Shown: positions 8,411 to 17,032 of the stretch, piece by piece | Numbering within the stretch: the stretch's first letter is position 1 | Layout: every line of letters begins with the position of its first letter | Source: Brevibacterium paucivorans | GTDB lineage: Bacteria; Actinomycetota; Actinomycetes; Actinomycetales; Brevibacteriaceae | Direction of reading: 5' to 3' | NCBI RefSeq assembly: GCF_016907735.1 | Contig: NZ_JAFBCP010000001.1 | Location: 2,232,001 to 2,296,000, forward strand | Length of the DNA stretch: 64,000 nt | The notes under the pieces: generated by a model | Seen by the model: only the letters and a program-made list of their open reading frames with translations | Database searches by the model: none | Told to the model about the DNA's origin: nothing | Made by a program: the position numbers and the translations under genes

Positions 8411-9487
8411 ATGTCTAACCCATACGGTGGCTCTAGCTACCCAGGTGGAGGAAGCAACACCCCACCGTCAGCTCCTGGATCACAGCCCCCCTCACCCAGT
8501 TCCCCTCAAGCTCCTCAGTACGGGGGCGGCAACTACGGAAGCGGAAGCTACGGCGGCAGCTCTGCCGGGCAATCAACTCCAAGCGCTCCAGGATCGCCGA
8601 GTGCACCAAGTGCCCCAAGCAGCCCGGGAGGTCCTTCGTACCCTGGCGGTTCAAGTACCCCCGGTGGCCCTGGTAGCCCAGGTGGCCCCTCGTACCCTGG
8701 TGGTCCACTCGGTGGATCTGGTAACACCAGCGAAAAGAACGGTATCGGCCTCTGGGCGATGATCCTGGGTCTGGCCGGAATTGTGTTTGGTCTCCTCACC
8801 GGTCTCCCCGGTGCCATCATGGGTATGATCGGGCTGAAGAACGTCAAGAACGGCGAAGCCGACAACAAGGGGCAGGCACTCACCGGTTTGATCGCCGGTA
8901 TCCTCACCTCGCTTGGAAGCCTGATCGGTGGCGTTATTGTCATCATTTTGATCGCAGCCGGTGCTATCGGCGCCGGCTCGGGTAAAACCGAACCCACATC
9001 GCCAGAGCGCCCCGGATCTCAAGGCCAAGAACCCGGCGGCCAAGAACCTGGTGGTTCTGGTGGCCAGGAACCTGGTGGCTCCGGCGGTAGTAGCGATGGC
9101 GGCGATGGCGGCGGCAAGGCCCCTGAAATCGACAACGGGATCAACCTGGCGGTTCGCTCCAAACAGGTTACGGCTGGTTCGTATGCTGTCCCGTCTGAAG
9201 CTCAGAACAGCGAATACATGTTCATCGAGGTCAGCCTCAAGAACAACTCCTCATCCGACTACCAGGTGCCGTATCCACTCATTACGGCAGATCTCGATGG
9301 TAAGAACCTCGACAGAGTCACCGACATCGACAACCAGAAGAAAGGTGCAGGCGATTGGCCTAGTTCCATTGCCCCTGGTGAAGAAGCAATCTACCAAACT
9401 GGATTCCTTGTGACGGGTGCAGACGCAAAGCGTGCGAAGGTCACGGTGCGACTCGGCGGCAAGAAGTACGACTTCAAGAACAGCTGA
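8411..9487 (+). CDS. DUF4190 membrane protein with extracellular DUF4352-like domain
   Basis: Predicted cell-envelope protein of unknown function, 358 residues. Residues 1-105 are Gly/Pro/Ser-rich and disordered. Residues 112-188 contain two hydrophobic helices and the DUF4190 signature (GLWAMILGLAGIVFGL, then IGLKNVKNG between helices). A Gly/Glu/Pro/Gln linker with repeated QEPGG units (about 205-225) follows. The C-terminal ~115 residues resemble the DUF4352 fold, an immunoglobulin-like beta domain with a SLKNNSSSDYQVPYP strand. The likely topology places the C-terminal domain outside. ATG 8411 has a strong AAAGGAG site. The gene stands alone between two terminators, so it is probably monocistronic. 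Confidence 0.75.
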   Translation: MSNPYGGSSYPGGGSNTPPSAPGSQPPSPSSPQAPQYGGGNYGSGSYGGSSAGQSTPSAPGSPSAPSAPSSPGGPSYPGGSSTPGGPGSPGGPSYPGGPLGGSGNTSEKNGIGLWAMILGLAGIVFGLLTGLPGAIMGMIGLKNVKNGEADNKGQALTGLIAGILTSLGSLIGGVIVIILIAAGAIGAGSGKTEPTSPERPGSQGQEPGGQEPGGSGGQEPGGSGGSSDGGDGGGKAPEIDNGINLAVRSKQVTAGSYAVPSEAQNSEYMFIEVSLKNNSSSDYQVPYPLITADLDGKNLDRVTDIDNQKKGAGDWPSSIAPGEEAIYQTGFLVTGADAKRAKVTVRLGGKKYDFKNS

Positions 9488-9504
9488 TCCTCTCCTTCGC
9501 ATAT

Positions 9505-9530
9505 GGCCCAGGTAAATACCTGGGCCTTTT
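9505..9530 (+). terminator. Rho-independent terminator after the DUF4190 gene
   Basis: GGCCCAGGTA (9505-9514) pairs with TACCTGGGCC (9517-9526), followed by TTTT. Confidence 0.8.
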
Positions 9531-9602
9531 GCGTATCATCGGAAGGGATAGAATCGGTGCTGTGCTCAGTGCACAACGCAATCAATTGGACAGGAGACAA
9601 AC

Positions 9603-11606
9603 GTGGCAGACATCGTGACCCTCGACGGTGAGAAAATCGACTTCGAGGACGGCATGACAGCCACGGAGTTCTTCGCTGGGCGCAAAGACGTTATTGCGAT
9701 CCGGCTGAACGGGGCGCCTGCCGATCTGGACCGAGAGCTTCAGCCGGGTGACACGGTTGAACCGATCGTTATCTCTGAACCAGACGGGCTCGACATTTTG
9801 CGCCACTCGTGCGCGCACGTCGTCGCACAGGCGGTTCAGGAACTGTACCCAGGTTCCAAACTCGGTATCGGCCCGTACATCACCGACGGTTTCTACTATG
9901 ACTTCCAGGTCGAAGAACCGTTTACGCCTGAAGACCTCAAAGCGATCGAGAAAAAGGCCCAGCGGATTGTGAAGGAAGGGCAGACCTTCCACCGCGTGGT
10001 CGTTGACGAGGAAGACGCGATCCGCCGCGAAGCCAACGAGCCGTTTAAGCTCGAACTCATTCAAGACAAGGGCAAAGGCGCTGAAGGAGCCAGCGTCGAA
10101 GTGGGCGGATCGGAACTGACGGTGTATGAAAACCGCAACCGCAAGGGCGAAGTCGTGTGGCAAGACTTGTGCCGTGGACCGCACCTGCCCAGCACCAAAC
10201 TCATCGGTAACGGTTTCGCCGTCACCCGCGCCTCGGCCGCATACTGGCGAGGCGACCAAGACAACGCCAGCCTGCAGCGCGTGTACGGAACCGCGTGGGC
10301 AAGCAAAGACGACCTCAAGGCGTATCAAGAACGCATCGCAGAGGCCGAACGTCGCGACCACCGTCGCCTGGGTGCCGAACTCGACCTGTTCAGCTTCCCC
10401 GACGAACTGGGATCGGGCCTTCCCGTTTTCCACCCCAAAGGTGGGGTCATCAAACGCGAAATGGAAGACTACGTGCGCGCCCGCCACATTGAAGAGGGCT
10501 TTGAGTACGTGGGCACCCCACACATCTCGAAAGAGGCCCTGTACTACACCTCGGGACACTTGCCGTACTACGGCGAAAACATGTTCCCTGCCATGCAGGT
10601 GGACGAACAGCGCGACGAAAACGATGAAATCGTGAAGCAGGGACAGCCGTATCGCTTGAAAGCGATGAATTGCCCCATGCACAACCTCATTTACCGCTCC
10701 CGAGGTCGTTCCTACCGGGATCTGCCACTGCGGCTTTTTGAGTTTGGGACGGTGTACCGTAACGAGGCATCGGGTGTGGTCCACGGTCTGACTCGCGTGC
10801 GTGCGCTCACCCAGGACGACTCGCACTCGTACGTAGCGGTCGAGGACGCGGCCAGTGAAATTAAACACCTGCTTAACTTCATGCTGTCGCTTCTGCGCGA
10901 CTTTGGACTAGACGACTTCTACCTTGAGCTGTCCACGCGTGACGCGGAAGGCAAAAAAGCCAACAAGTTTATTGGTTCTGATGAACAGTGGGAGGAAGCC
11001 ACTCGGACGCTTGAAGAAGTGGCCCGCGCAACTGGTCTGGAACTGGTTCCGGACCCGGGTGGTGCGGCATTCTACGGACCCAAGATCTCGGTGCAGGCGC
11101 GCGACGCTATTGGACGCACGTGGCAGATGTCCACAGTTCAGCTGGACTTCAACCAGCCGGAACGTTTTGACCTCGAATACCAGGCCGCCGACGGCAGCCG
11201 TAAGCGCCCAGTGATGATTCACTCGGCCAAGTTCGGTTCGATCGAACGGTTCTTGGGCGTTTTGACTGAGCACTACGCGGGCGCTTTCCCGGTGTGGCTC
11301 TCGCCCGTGCAGGCTGTTTTGGTGCCGGTCGCCGACGAATTCGTTCCGTATGTCGAAGAGATCGCGCAGAAGCTCAAGGCACACGGCATTCGCGTTGAGA
11401 TCGACGACTCCACGGACCGTTTCCCCAAGAAGATCCGCAACGCCTCGAAGTCAAAGGTGCCGTACACGCTGATCGCCGGGGGAGAGGACCGCGACGCTGA
11501 GGCCGTGTCGTTTAGGTTCCGCGACGGTTCGCAAGAAAACGGTGTTCCAGTGGAACGGGCCGTGGAACGTATCGTGGAAGCGATCAGAACTAAAGCGCAG
11601 GTGTAA
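9603..11606 (+). CDS. thrS: Threonine--tRNA ligase
   Basis: Class II aminoacyl-tRNA synthetase that charges tRNA-Thr. An N-terminal TGS domain (about residues 1-60) precedes the editing/SAD domain, which contains the [12 protein letters not shown] and CRGPHLPST metal-site motifs. The catalytic core carries the zinc cysteine in [10 protein letters not shown] and motif 2 near [11 protein letters not shown]. The anticodon-binding domain is C-terminal. The length of 667 residues is normal. The GTG start has GGAGA 7 nt upstream. A TAGAAT box at 9549-9554 may be its -10. The HIT gene begins 3 bp after the stop, and thrS-HIT-pgsA is a conserved actinobacterial operon. Confidence 0.97.
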   Translation: MADIVTLDGEKIDFEDGMTATEFFAGRKDVIAIRLNGAPADLDRELQPGDTVEPIVISEPDGLDILRHSCAHVVAQAVQELYPGSKLGIGPYITDGFYYDFQVEEPFTPEDLKAIEKKAQRIVKEGQTFHRVVVDEEDAIRREANEPFKLELIQDKGKGAEGASVEVGGSELTVYENRNRKGEVVWQDLCRGPHLPSTKLIGNGFAVTRASAAYWRGDQDNASLQRVYGTAWASKDDLKAYQERIAEAERRDHRRLGAELDLFSFPDELGSGLPVFHPKGGVIKREMEDYVRARHIEEGFEYVGTPHISKEALYYTSGHLPYYGENMFPAMQVDEQRDENDEIVKQGQPYRLKAMNCPMHNLIYRSRGRSYRDLPLRLFEFGTVYRNEASGVVHGLTRVRALTQDDSHSYVAVEDAASEIKHLLNFMLSLLRDFGLDDFYLELSTRDAEGKKANKFIGSDEQWEEATRTLEEVARATGLELVPDPGGAAFYGPKISVQARDAIGRTWQMSTVQLDFNQPERFDLEYQAADGSRKRPVMIHSAKFGSIERFLGVLTEHYAGAFPVWLSPVQAVLVPVADEFVPYVEEIAQKLKAHGIRVEIDDSTDRFPKKIRNASKSKVPYTLIAGGEDRDAEAVSFRFRDGSQENGVPVERAVERIVEAIRTKAQV

Positions 11607-11609
11607 TCC

Positions 11610-12164
11610 ATGATTCCTGAACCGGAGGCAGCTGCCGGGTTTCCCGGCGAACCGGACGGTCTGCAGCGGCTGTGGACTCCCCACCGCATGGTGTATGTGG
11701 GTGGCGAGAACAAACCCAAGGACGGTAGCGAGAATGAGTGCCCGTTCTGTGTGGCACCCACCAAGTCCGACGAAGACGGCCTGATCATTGCCCGCGGTAA
11801 AACCGTGTTCGCAGTGCTCAACTTGTACCCGTACAACCCGGGTCACTTGCTCATCTGCCCGTACCGCCACGTGCCGGACTACACGGACCTGACCCAGGAA
11901 GAGACGCTAGAGTTCGCACAGTTTTCGCAAGAGGCCATGCGGATGATCCGCCGGGTCTCTAAGCCTCACGGTTTCAACTTGGGTATGAATCAGGGTGCGG
12001 TCGCGGGTGCTGGTATTGCCGCGCACCTGCACCAGCACGTGGTTCCTAGGTGGGGTGGGGACGCGAATTTCTTCCCCATCATTGCGCAAACCAAAGCGTT
12101 GCCACTCGTTCACGGCCAGGTTCGTGAAATGTATTCTGAATCCTGGAATACGCCCGATGCGTAA
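11610..12164 (+). CDS. HIT-family nucleotide hydrolase/phosphorylase
   Basis: Histidine-triad protein of the type found between thrS and pgsA in actinobacteria; the mycobacterial relative acts on diadenosine tetraphosphate, so an Ap4A phosphorylase role is likely by orthology. The catalytic triad HLHQHVVPRW is clear near residue 135. A second conserved segment reads LYPYNPGHLLICPYRHV. A CPFC motif near residue 48 probably helps bind zinc. It has 184 residues. Confidence 0.88.
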   Translation: MIPEPEAAAGFPGEPDGLQRLWTPHRMVYVGGENKPKDGSENECPFCVAPTKSDEDGLIIARGKTVFAVLNLYPYNPGHLLICPYRHVPDYTDLTQEETLEFAQFSQEAMRMIRRVSKPHGFNLGMNQGAVAGAGIAAHLHQHVVPRWGGDANFFPIIAQTKALPLVHGQVREMYSESWNTPDA

Positions 12165-12215
12165 AGGCTCGCGCACACACTACTGCCCTCAACCGTAGTC
12201 CCGTTAGGTTCGAAC

Positions 12216-12833
12216 GTGCTCAACGCAATTGCTCGCGCGGCGTTTACAAAATTGTTCACGCCGCTCGCAAAACTCCTCATCAAGCTCGGACTTGGCCCCG
12301 ATGCTGTCACCGTGGTGGGGACGTTAGGCGTATGCCTTGGCGCTTTGGTGCTCTACCCTATGGGGCAGTTGTTTTGGGGAACCGTCGTCATTACGTTCTT
12401 CGTCTTTGGTGACATGCTTGACGGGATTATGGCGCGCCTTTTGGAACGTAATTCCACGTGGGGAGCGTTCCTGGATTCGACGATGGATCGTCTGGCAGAC
12501 TCCGCCGTATTCGTGGGTCTGGCGCTGTGGTATTTTCTTGGTGCCAACGATCCTCTGACGGCCCTTTTGGCTCTCGCTTGTTTGGTGACGGGATCGATCG
12601 TGTCATACGTCCGTGCCCGAGGTGAGGGGTTGGGTGTGCAGGCATCCGGGGGGATCGCTGAACGCGCCGACAGGCTACTGGTGACGCTGGTCGTGACGGG
12701 TTTGGTGGGGCTAGGACTTCCCGATAGTGTGCTTACTATAGCTCTCGCGATACTCGTTGTGTTGTGCTGTATCACCATCGCGCAACGTATGAGTAATGTG
12801 TATGTGCAACTTCGTTCCAAGGAGACCGATTGA
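12216..12833 (+). CDS. pgsA: CDP-alcohol phosphatidyltransferase (probable phosphatidylinositol phosphate synthase)
   Basis: Membrane enzyme that transfers a phosphatidyl group from CDP-diacylglycerol to a polar alcohol. The full family signature D-x2-D-G-x2-A-R-x(8-9)-G-x3-D-x3-D is visible as GDMLDGIMARLLERN followed by GAFLDSTMDRLAD, near residues 70-95. Five to six hydrophobic helices surround it. The position after thrS-HIT matches mycobacterial pgsA1, which makes phosphatidylinositol phosphate, so inositol phosphate is the likely acceptor. The usual next genes, the PatA-type acyltransferase and PimA mannosyltransferase, are absent: the Nudix gene follows at once with TTGA overlap. Confidence 0.88.
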   Translation: MLNAIARAAFTKLFTPLAKLLIKLGLGPDAVTVVGTLGVCLGALVLYPMGQLFWGTVVITFFVFGDMLDGIMARLLERNSTWGAFLDSTMDRLADSAVFVGLALWYFLGANDPLTALLALACLVTGSIVSYVRARGEGLGVQASGGIAERADRLLVTLVVTGLVGLGLPDSVLTIALAILVVLCCITIAQRMSNVYVQLRSKETD

Positions 12834-13309
12834 AAGTCCGCTATGCAGCACGTGTTGTGCTCATGAATACCCAGGGTTCGGTGTTCATGTTGAAAGCAAA
12901 AGACCTCGGTGACTCCAGTAAAACGTGGTGGATGACATGTGGGGGTGGCGAAGAAATGGGGGAACTCCCCGCACAGACCGCAGCGCGTGAACTCGCTGAG
13001 GAAACGGGGATCGAATGTGAGCCCACCGAACTCGTGGGTCCACTCGCTCACCGGCATGCGGTCATGGAGTTCACGAGCCACACGCTCCACCAGGACGAAG
13101 TGTTCTTTGGTCTCGTGGATGACTCAGATGTGGACTTGGAAGAGGCACTGTGGACTGACGTTGAGAAAGCCTCGATCGTGGGTGCCAAATGGTGGACCCG
13201 CGAAGAGCTGGAAACCACCTCGGAGACCTTTTACCCCCGCCAGCTGGTTGACCTGATGGACTTGGTGAGTTCCGGGCAGGTGCCCGAATCCCCGCTCGTG
13301 CTCGACTAA
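12830..13309 (+). CDS. Nudix hydrolase
   Basis: Nudix-fold pyrophosphohydrolase of unknown substrate. The Nudix box GX5EX7REUXEEXGU is complete (GGEEMGE...RELAEETGI). It has 159 residues. TTG 12830 overlaps the pgsA stop, and AAGGAG (12819-12824) lies 5 nt upstream, which fixes the start. A Nudix gene closes the same operon in mycobacteria. Confidence 0.88.
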   Translation: MKVRYAARVVLMNTQGSVFMLKAKDLGDSSKTWWMTCGGGEEMGELPAQTAARELAEETGIECEPTELVGPLAHRHAVMEFTSHTLHQDEVFFGLVDDSDVDLEEALWTDVEKASIVGAKWWTREELETTSETFYPRQLVDLMDLVSSGQVPESPLVLD

Positions 13310-13368
13310 AAGACGCAACCAGAAGAGGCGCGTACAATAGCGCTCAGATTTTACGAAAGGAACTGTTC

Positions 13369-14130
13369 ATGGCAGGTCACTCCAAATGGGCGACGACAAA
13401 ACACAAAAAAGCAGCGATCGATGCGAAGCGTGGCAAGCTCTTTGCCAAGCTCATTAAGAACATCGAAGTTGCAGCGCGCAACGGAGGGGCTGACGTAGCA
13501 GGTAACCCTACGCTGTACGACGCGATTCAGAAGGCAAAGAAGTCCTCTGTTCCAAACGACAACATCGAACGCGCGGTCAAGCGTGGAGCAGGCATTGACG
13601 GTGGCGGTGTTGACTACCAGACCATCATGTACGAAGGCTACGCACCTGGGGGAGTCGCGCTCCTCATCGAGTGTCTGACCGACAACCGTAACCGTGCGGC
13701 CTCGGAAGTTCGTGTGGCTGTGACGCGCAACAACGGAAGCATGGCAGACCCCGGTTCGGTCTCCTACAACTTCAACCGTAAGGGCGTCGTGGCTGTGCCG
13801 GTCGAAGGCACCAGCGAAGACGCCATCCTGGAAGCCACGTTGGACGCGGGAGCTGAGGAAGTGAAGGACCAGGGTGACACTCTGGAAGTCATTTCGGAAG
13901 CCACCGACCTGGTTGCTGTGCGTACCGCACTGCAGGAAGCCGACATCGACTACGACAGTGCTGAAGCCCGGTTCGTGCCTAACCTCGAAGTGCAGTTGGA
14001 CGCGGAAACCGCCAAGAAAGTGTTCACGCTTATCGACGCTCTCGAAGACCTCGACGACGTGCAGAACGTGTACTCGAACGCCGACGTCACCGACGAAGTG
14101 ATGGCCCAGCTGGAGGCCGAAGAGGACTAA
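13369..14130 (+). CDS. yebC: YebC/PmpR family protein
   Basis: YebC-family protein, reported in different bacteria as a transcriptional regulator and as a translation factor that relieves ribosome stalling at polyproline. The start [21 protein letters not shown] is the family hallmark, and the length of 253 residues is standard. GAAAGGA precedes ATG 13369, and a TACAAT box at 13333-13338 may be its -10. The TAATG overlap couples it to ruvC, the usual yebC-ruvCAB order. Confidence 0.95.
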   Translation: MAGHSKWATTKHKKAAIDAKRGKLFAKLIKNIEVAARNGGADVAGNPTLYDAIQKAKKSSVPNDNIERAVKRGAGIDGGGVDYQTIMYEGYAPGGVALLIECLTDNRNRAASEVRVAVTRNNGSMADPGSVSYNFNRKGVVAVPVEGTSEDAILEATLDAGAEEVKDQGDTLEVISEATDLVAVRTALQEADIDYDSAEARFVPNLEVQLDAETAKKVFTLIDALEDLDDVQNVYSNADVTDEVMAQLEAEED

Positions 14131-14726
14131 TGCGCATTCTGGGAGTCGACCCGGGGTTGACTCGCCTGGGCTTGGGTGTGATCGACGCGGGCCGTGCCAG
14201 GCAAGCGCGCATGGTGGCGGTCGACGTCATTCGCACCCCTTCACACGACTCTTCGGATGTGCGTTTGGGGCGCATCGCGGATGCGTTCGACACGTGGCTG
14301 GACGACTACCGGCCGGATGTTGTGAGTATTGAGCGGATTTTCGCGCGCAACGACGTGTCCACGATTATGGGCACCGCGCAAGCGTCCGGGCTCACGATGG
14401 GGCTGGCCGCGCGCCGGGGGATCCCCGTGGCTATGCACACACCGTCCGAGGTGAAAGCGGCTGTCACAGGAAACGGGCGGGCCGACAAGAAGCAGGTCAC
14501 CCATATGGTGACGCGCATTCTTAAACTCGACAGCCCGCCAAAACCGGCTGACGCCGCCGACGCTCTCGCGTTGGCGATCTGCCACCTGTGGCGAGGCGCC
14601 TCGGCTGGTCTTTCCACCCCGGGGGCCACGAAGGACGTGGTGGACCGGCAACGCGCTAGCCGGCAGGGTGACAATCTCACACCGGCGCAACGTGCGTGGG
14701 CACAAGCGATCAGGGACGCGCGCTAG
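14130..14726 (+). CDS. ruvC: Holliday junction resolvase RuvC
   Basis: RNase H-fold endonuclease that cuts Holliday junctions. Acidic active-site residues are visible in [10 protein letters not shown] (Asp6), SIERIF (Glu) and DAADALALA (C-terminal Asp pair). It has 198 residues. The ATG overlaps the yebC stop codon by one base. ruvA follows after 73 nt. Confidence 0.95.
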   Translation: MRILGVDPGLTRLGLGVIDAGRARQARMVAVDVIRTPSHDSSDVRLGRIADAFDTWLDDYRPDVVSIERIFARNDVSTIMGTAQASGLTMGLAARRGIPVAMHTPSEVKAAVTGNGRADKKQVTHMVTRILKLDSPPKPADAADALALAICHLWRGASAGLSTPGATKDVVDRQRASRQGDNLTPAQRAWAQAIRDAR

Positions 14727-14799
14727 AGCGGTCCCACATCCCAGTGGATACATGCGCTAACGTAGAATTAATCGCACATATGTTCCCAAAGGATGTCCA

Positions 14800-15384
14800 T
14801 TGATTCGGTACCTCGAAGGCACAGTTCACACAGTTTCGGCCAATTCGCTCACCGTTGTCACCTACGGGGTTGGGCGGGAAGTTTTTGTGACTCCTGCGGT
14901 AGCCGGCCGGGTGCGCACGGGTTCAGAAGTCGCGTTGCACACCGAGCTCATTGTTCGCGAAGACGCGCTGACCTTGTACGGCTTCGATACGCCCGGCGAA
15001 CTGAAGCTGTTTTCCACGTTGTTGGGTGCAAACGGGGTCGGGCCCAAGCTCGCCTTGGCGATTCTTTCCGTGCTGTCACCGGACCAGGTGTACGGCGCAA
15101 TTTCGGACAACACTCCTAAGGTGCTCACGGCGGTACCGGGAGTTGGCCCCAAGGTCGCCGCCAAGCTCATCGTGGACTTGCAGGGTAAGGTGCCTACCAC
15201 CTCGGCCGTTCCTTCTTCCGCAGCAGGGCCCGCCAGCGCCGAGGTGGTGCAGGCTCTTGTGGGTCTGGGCTGGAAAGAAGCGGCTGCGATCAAAGCGGTG
15301 GAGACGGTGGCACCGGATATGGACGGGGCGTCGGTGGCCGACTTGCTCAAGGCGGCGTTGCGTGAACTCGGTGGTTCGCGGTGA
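14800..15384 (+). CDS. ruvA: Holliday junction branch-migration protein RuvA
   Basis: DNA-binding subunit that holds the four-way junction for the RuvB motors. Three regions are present: an N-terminal OB fold beginning MIRYLEGTV, two helix-hairpin-helix motifs ([16 protein letters not shown] and [16 protein letters not shown]), and a C-terminal RuvB-binding domain. It has 194 residues. TTG 14800 is the start, with AAAGGA (14788-14793) 6 nt upstream, and TAGAAT at 14763-14768 may be a -10. The stop overlaps ruvB by 4 bp. Confidence 0.95.
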   Translation: MIRYLEGTVHTVSANSLTVVTYGVGREVFVTPAVAGRVRTGSEVALHTELIVREDALTLYGFDTPGELKLFSTLLGANGVGPKLALAILSVLSPDQVYGAISDNTPKVLTAVPGVGPKVAAKLIVDLQGKVPTTSAVPSSAAGPASAEVVQALVGLGWKEAAAIKAVETVAPDMDGASVADLLKAALRELGGSR

Positions 15385-16451
15385 GCGACAAGTCCTATGA
15401 GGTAGATTTTGGCGACTCCGGTCTCACGGGGGCAGAAGAAGAGCGCCTCATGCGTTCCGGGGCCGGTGATGCTGAGCGCGCGCAGGAAGCGGCTTTGCGT
15501 CCCAAGGGGCTTGCGGAGTTCGTGGGGCAGAAACAGGTGCGCGAGCAGTTGTCGCTGGTTCTCGACGCGGCGAAGGCCGGTAAGCGCACACCGGATCACG
15601 TGTTGCTGTCTGGGCCGCCCGGTCTGGGTAAGACCACGTTGGCCATGATTATTGCTGAGGAAATGGGTTCGCACATTCGCATTACGTCGGGCCCTGCCGT
15701 TCAGCATGCGGGTGATTTGGCGGCGATTCTGTCGTCGCTGGATGAGGGTGAAGTGCTGTTCATCGACGAAATTCACCGTGTTGCGCGCGCTGCCGAAGAA
15801 ATGTTGTACGTGGCCATGGAGGACTTCCGTGTCGATGTGATCGTGGGGAAGGGGCCTGGAGCCACCGCGATTCCGCTGGATCTTCCGCCGTTTACATTGG
15901 TGGGGGCCACCACCCGGTCGGGGTTGTTGCCTGCGCCGTTGCGTGACCGCTTTGGATTCACGGGGCACCTGGATTTCTATACGTCGCAGGATTTGCAACG
16001 GGTGCTTGAGCGCTCAGCCGGCATGTTGGGCATCGAAGCGGATGAAGCGGGTTTGGCCGAGATTGCGCGCCGGTCGCGGGGCACTCCGCGTATTGCGAAC
16101 CGACTGTTGCGGCGCGTGCGTGACTGGGCGCAGGTCCGAGGTGACGGTCACATTGATCTGCACGCGTCGCGGTCTGCGTTGAACGTGTACGAGGTGGACG
16201 AACGCGGCCTCGACCGTCTGGACCGGGCAGTTCTTTCAGTTTTGTGCGAACGGTTCAATGGGGGACCGGTGGGTCTGTCCACGTTGGCTGTGAGTGTGGG
16301 TGAGGAACCGGAGACGGTTGAAGAGGTCGCTGAACCGTTCTTGGTGCGTGAGGGCCTGATGACGCGCACGCCGCGCGGACGAATCGCCACGCAGACAGGG
16401 TGGCAACACATCGGTTTGACTCCGCCAGACGACCCGGCGTTGTTTTCGTGA
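15381..16451 (+). CDS. ruvB: Holliday junction branch-migration helicase RuvB
   Basis: AAA+ hexameric motor that pulls DNA through RuvA-bound junctions. Walker A is [11 protein letters not shown], Walker B is LFIDEIHR, sensor 1 is VGATTRSG, and the arginine finger segment is PLRDRFGF. The C-terminal winged-helix domain is complete. It has 356 residues. The GTG overlaps the ruvA stop (GTGA). Confidence 0.97.
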   Translation: MSDKSYEVDFGDSGLTGAEEERLMRSGAGDAERAQEAALRPKGLAEFVGQKQVREQLSLVLDAAKAGKRTPDHVLLSGPPGLGKTTLAMIIAEEMGSHIRITSGPAVQHAGDLAAILSSLDEGEVLFIDEIHRVARAAEEMLYVAMEDFRVDVIVGKGPGATAIPLDLPPFTLVGATTRSGLLPAPLRDRFGFTGHLDFYTSQDLQRVLERSAGMLGIEADEAGLAEIARRSRGTPRIANRLLRRVRDWAQVRGDGHIDLHASRSALNVYEVDERGLDRLDRAVLSVLCERFNGGPVGLSTLAVSVGEEPETVEEVAEPFLVREGLMTRTPRGRIATQTGWQHIGLTPPDDPALFS

Positions 16452-16538
16452 TGCGCGTGGTCTGTTGCTAATTGGGTGTTGCTCAGTTAGGTATTAGACT
16501 ACAATTTTGGCGTTAATTGACATCGAAAGGGTTTGGTC

Positions 16539-17027
16539 GTGGAGATTGTTCTTCTGTTAGCTCTTGGTGGGCTCCTGCTGTTCTTTATGCTCAACACGCG
16601 CAAACGGCAGAAGACACAGCAAGAGAAACTTTCGAACAACTTGCGTGTAGGCGCAACCGTGATGACCAGCTTTGGGATGTTCGGTACGGTGACCGACGTC
16701 GACGATGACGGGATCAAAGTCACTGTCGAGACGACACCTGGAACAAGCGTGGTGATCCACCGGCAGACCATTGCGCAGATTGAGGCACCTCAGGACGAAG
16801 AGCCTGTTGCTGGTGCGGGCGCGACGACTGAAACGACCACCGAGGAAGACCTCGTTGCTGAGAAGCCTGACGCTCACACATCTGACGCCGATAAAACTGA
16901 CGCCGACAAGGCGCCGCGCATCACCGACGCTGAACTCGACGCTATGAACGAAGCCAAGCGCAACGCTAAGAACACGAACGCCAAAGACAACGACCCCGCT
17001 GACAAGAACGATTCCGACAAGAAGTAA
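16539..17027 (+). CDS. yajC: Preprotein translocase subunit YajC
   Basis: Small Sec accessory protein that associates with SecDF. One N-terminal helix (residues 3-17, VLLLALGGLLLFF) is followed by RKRQKTQ and the YajC beta domain. The tail is long, acidic/lysine-rich and disordered (about 85-162). An in-frame TTG at 16533 sits only 2 nt from GAAAGG (16525-16530), while GTG 16539 has the ideal 8-nt spacing, so I start there. TACAAT at 16501-16506 is a possible -10. secD starts 5 bp downstream. Confidence 0.9.
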   Translation: MEIVLLLALGGLLLFFMLNTRKRQKTQQEKLSNNLRVGATVMTSFGMFGTVTDVDDDGIKVTVETTPGTSVVIHRQTIAQIEAPQDEEPVAGAGATTETTTEEDLVAEKPDAHTSDADKTDADKAPRITDAELDAMNEAKRNAKNTNAKDNDPADKNDSDKK

Positions 17028-17032
17028 TCATC

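Noticed and set aside
9531-9602. T-box riboswitch in front of thrS
   Set aside because: The leader is only about 45 nt after the likely -10 box, with no T-box sequence or antiterminator.
9582-10868. 428-codon open frame on the minus strand opposite thrS
   Set aside because: Shadow frame; thrS motifs on the plus strand are unambiguous.
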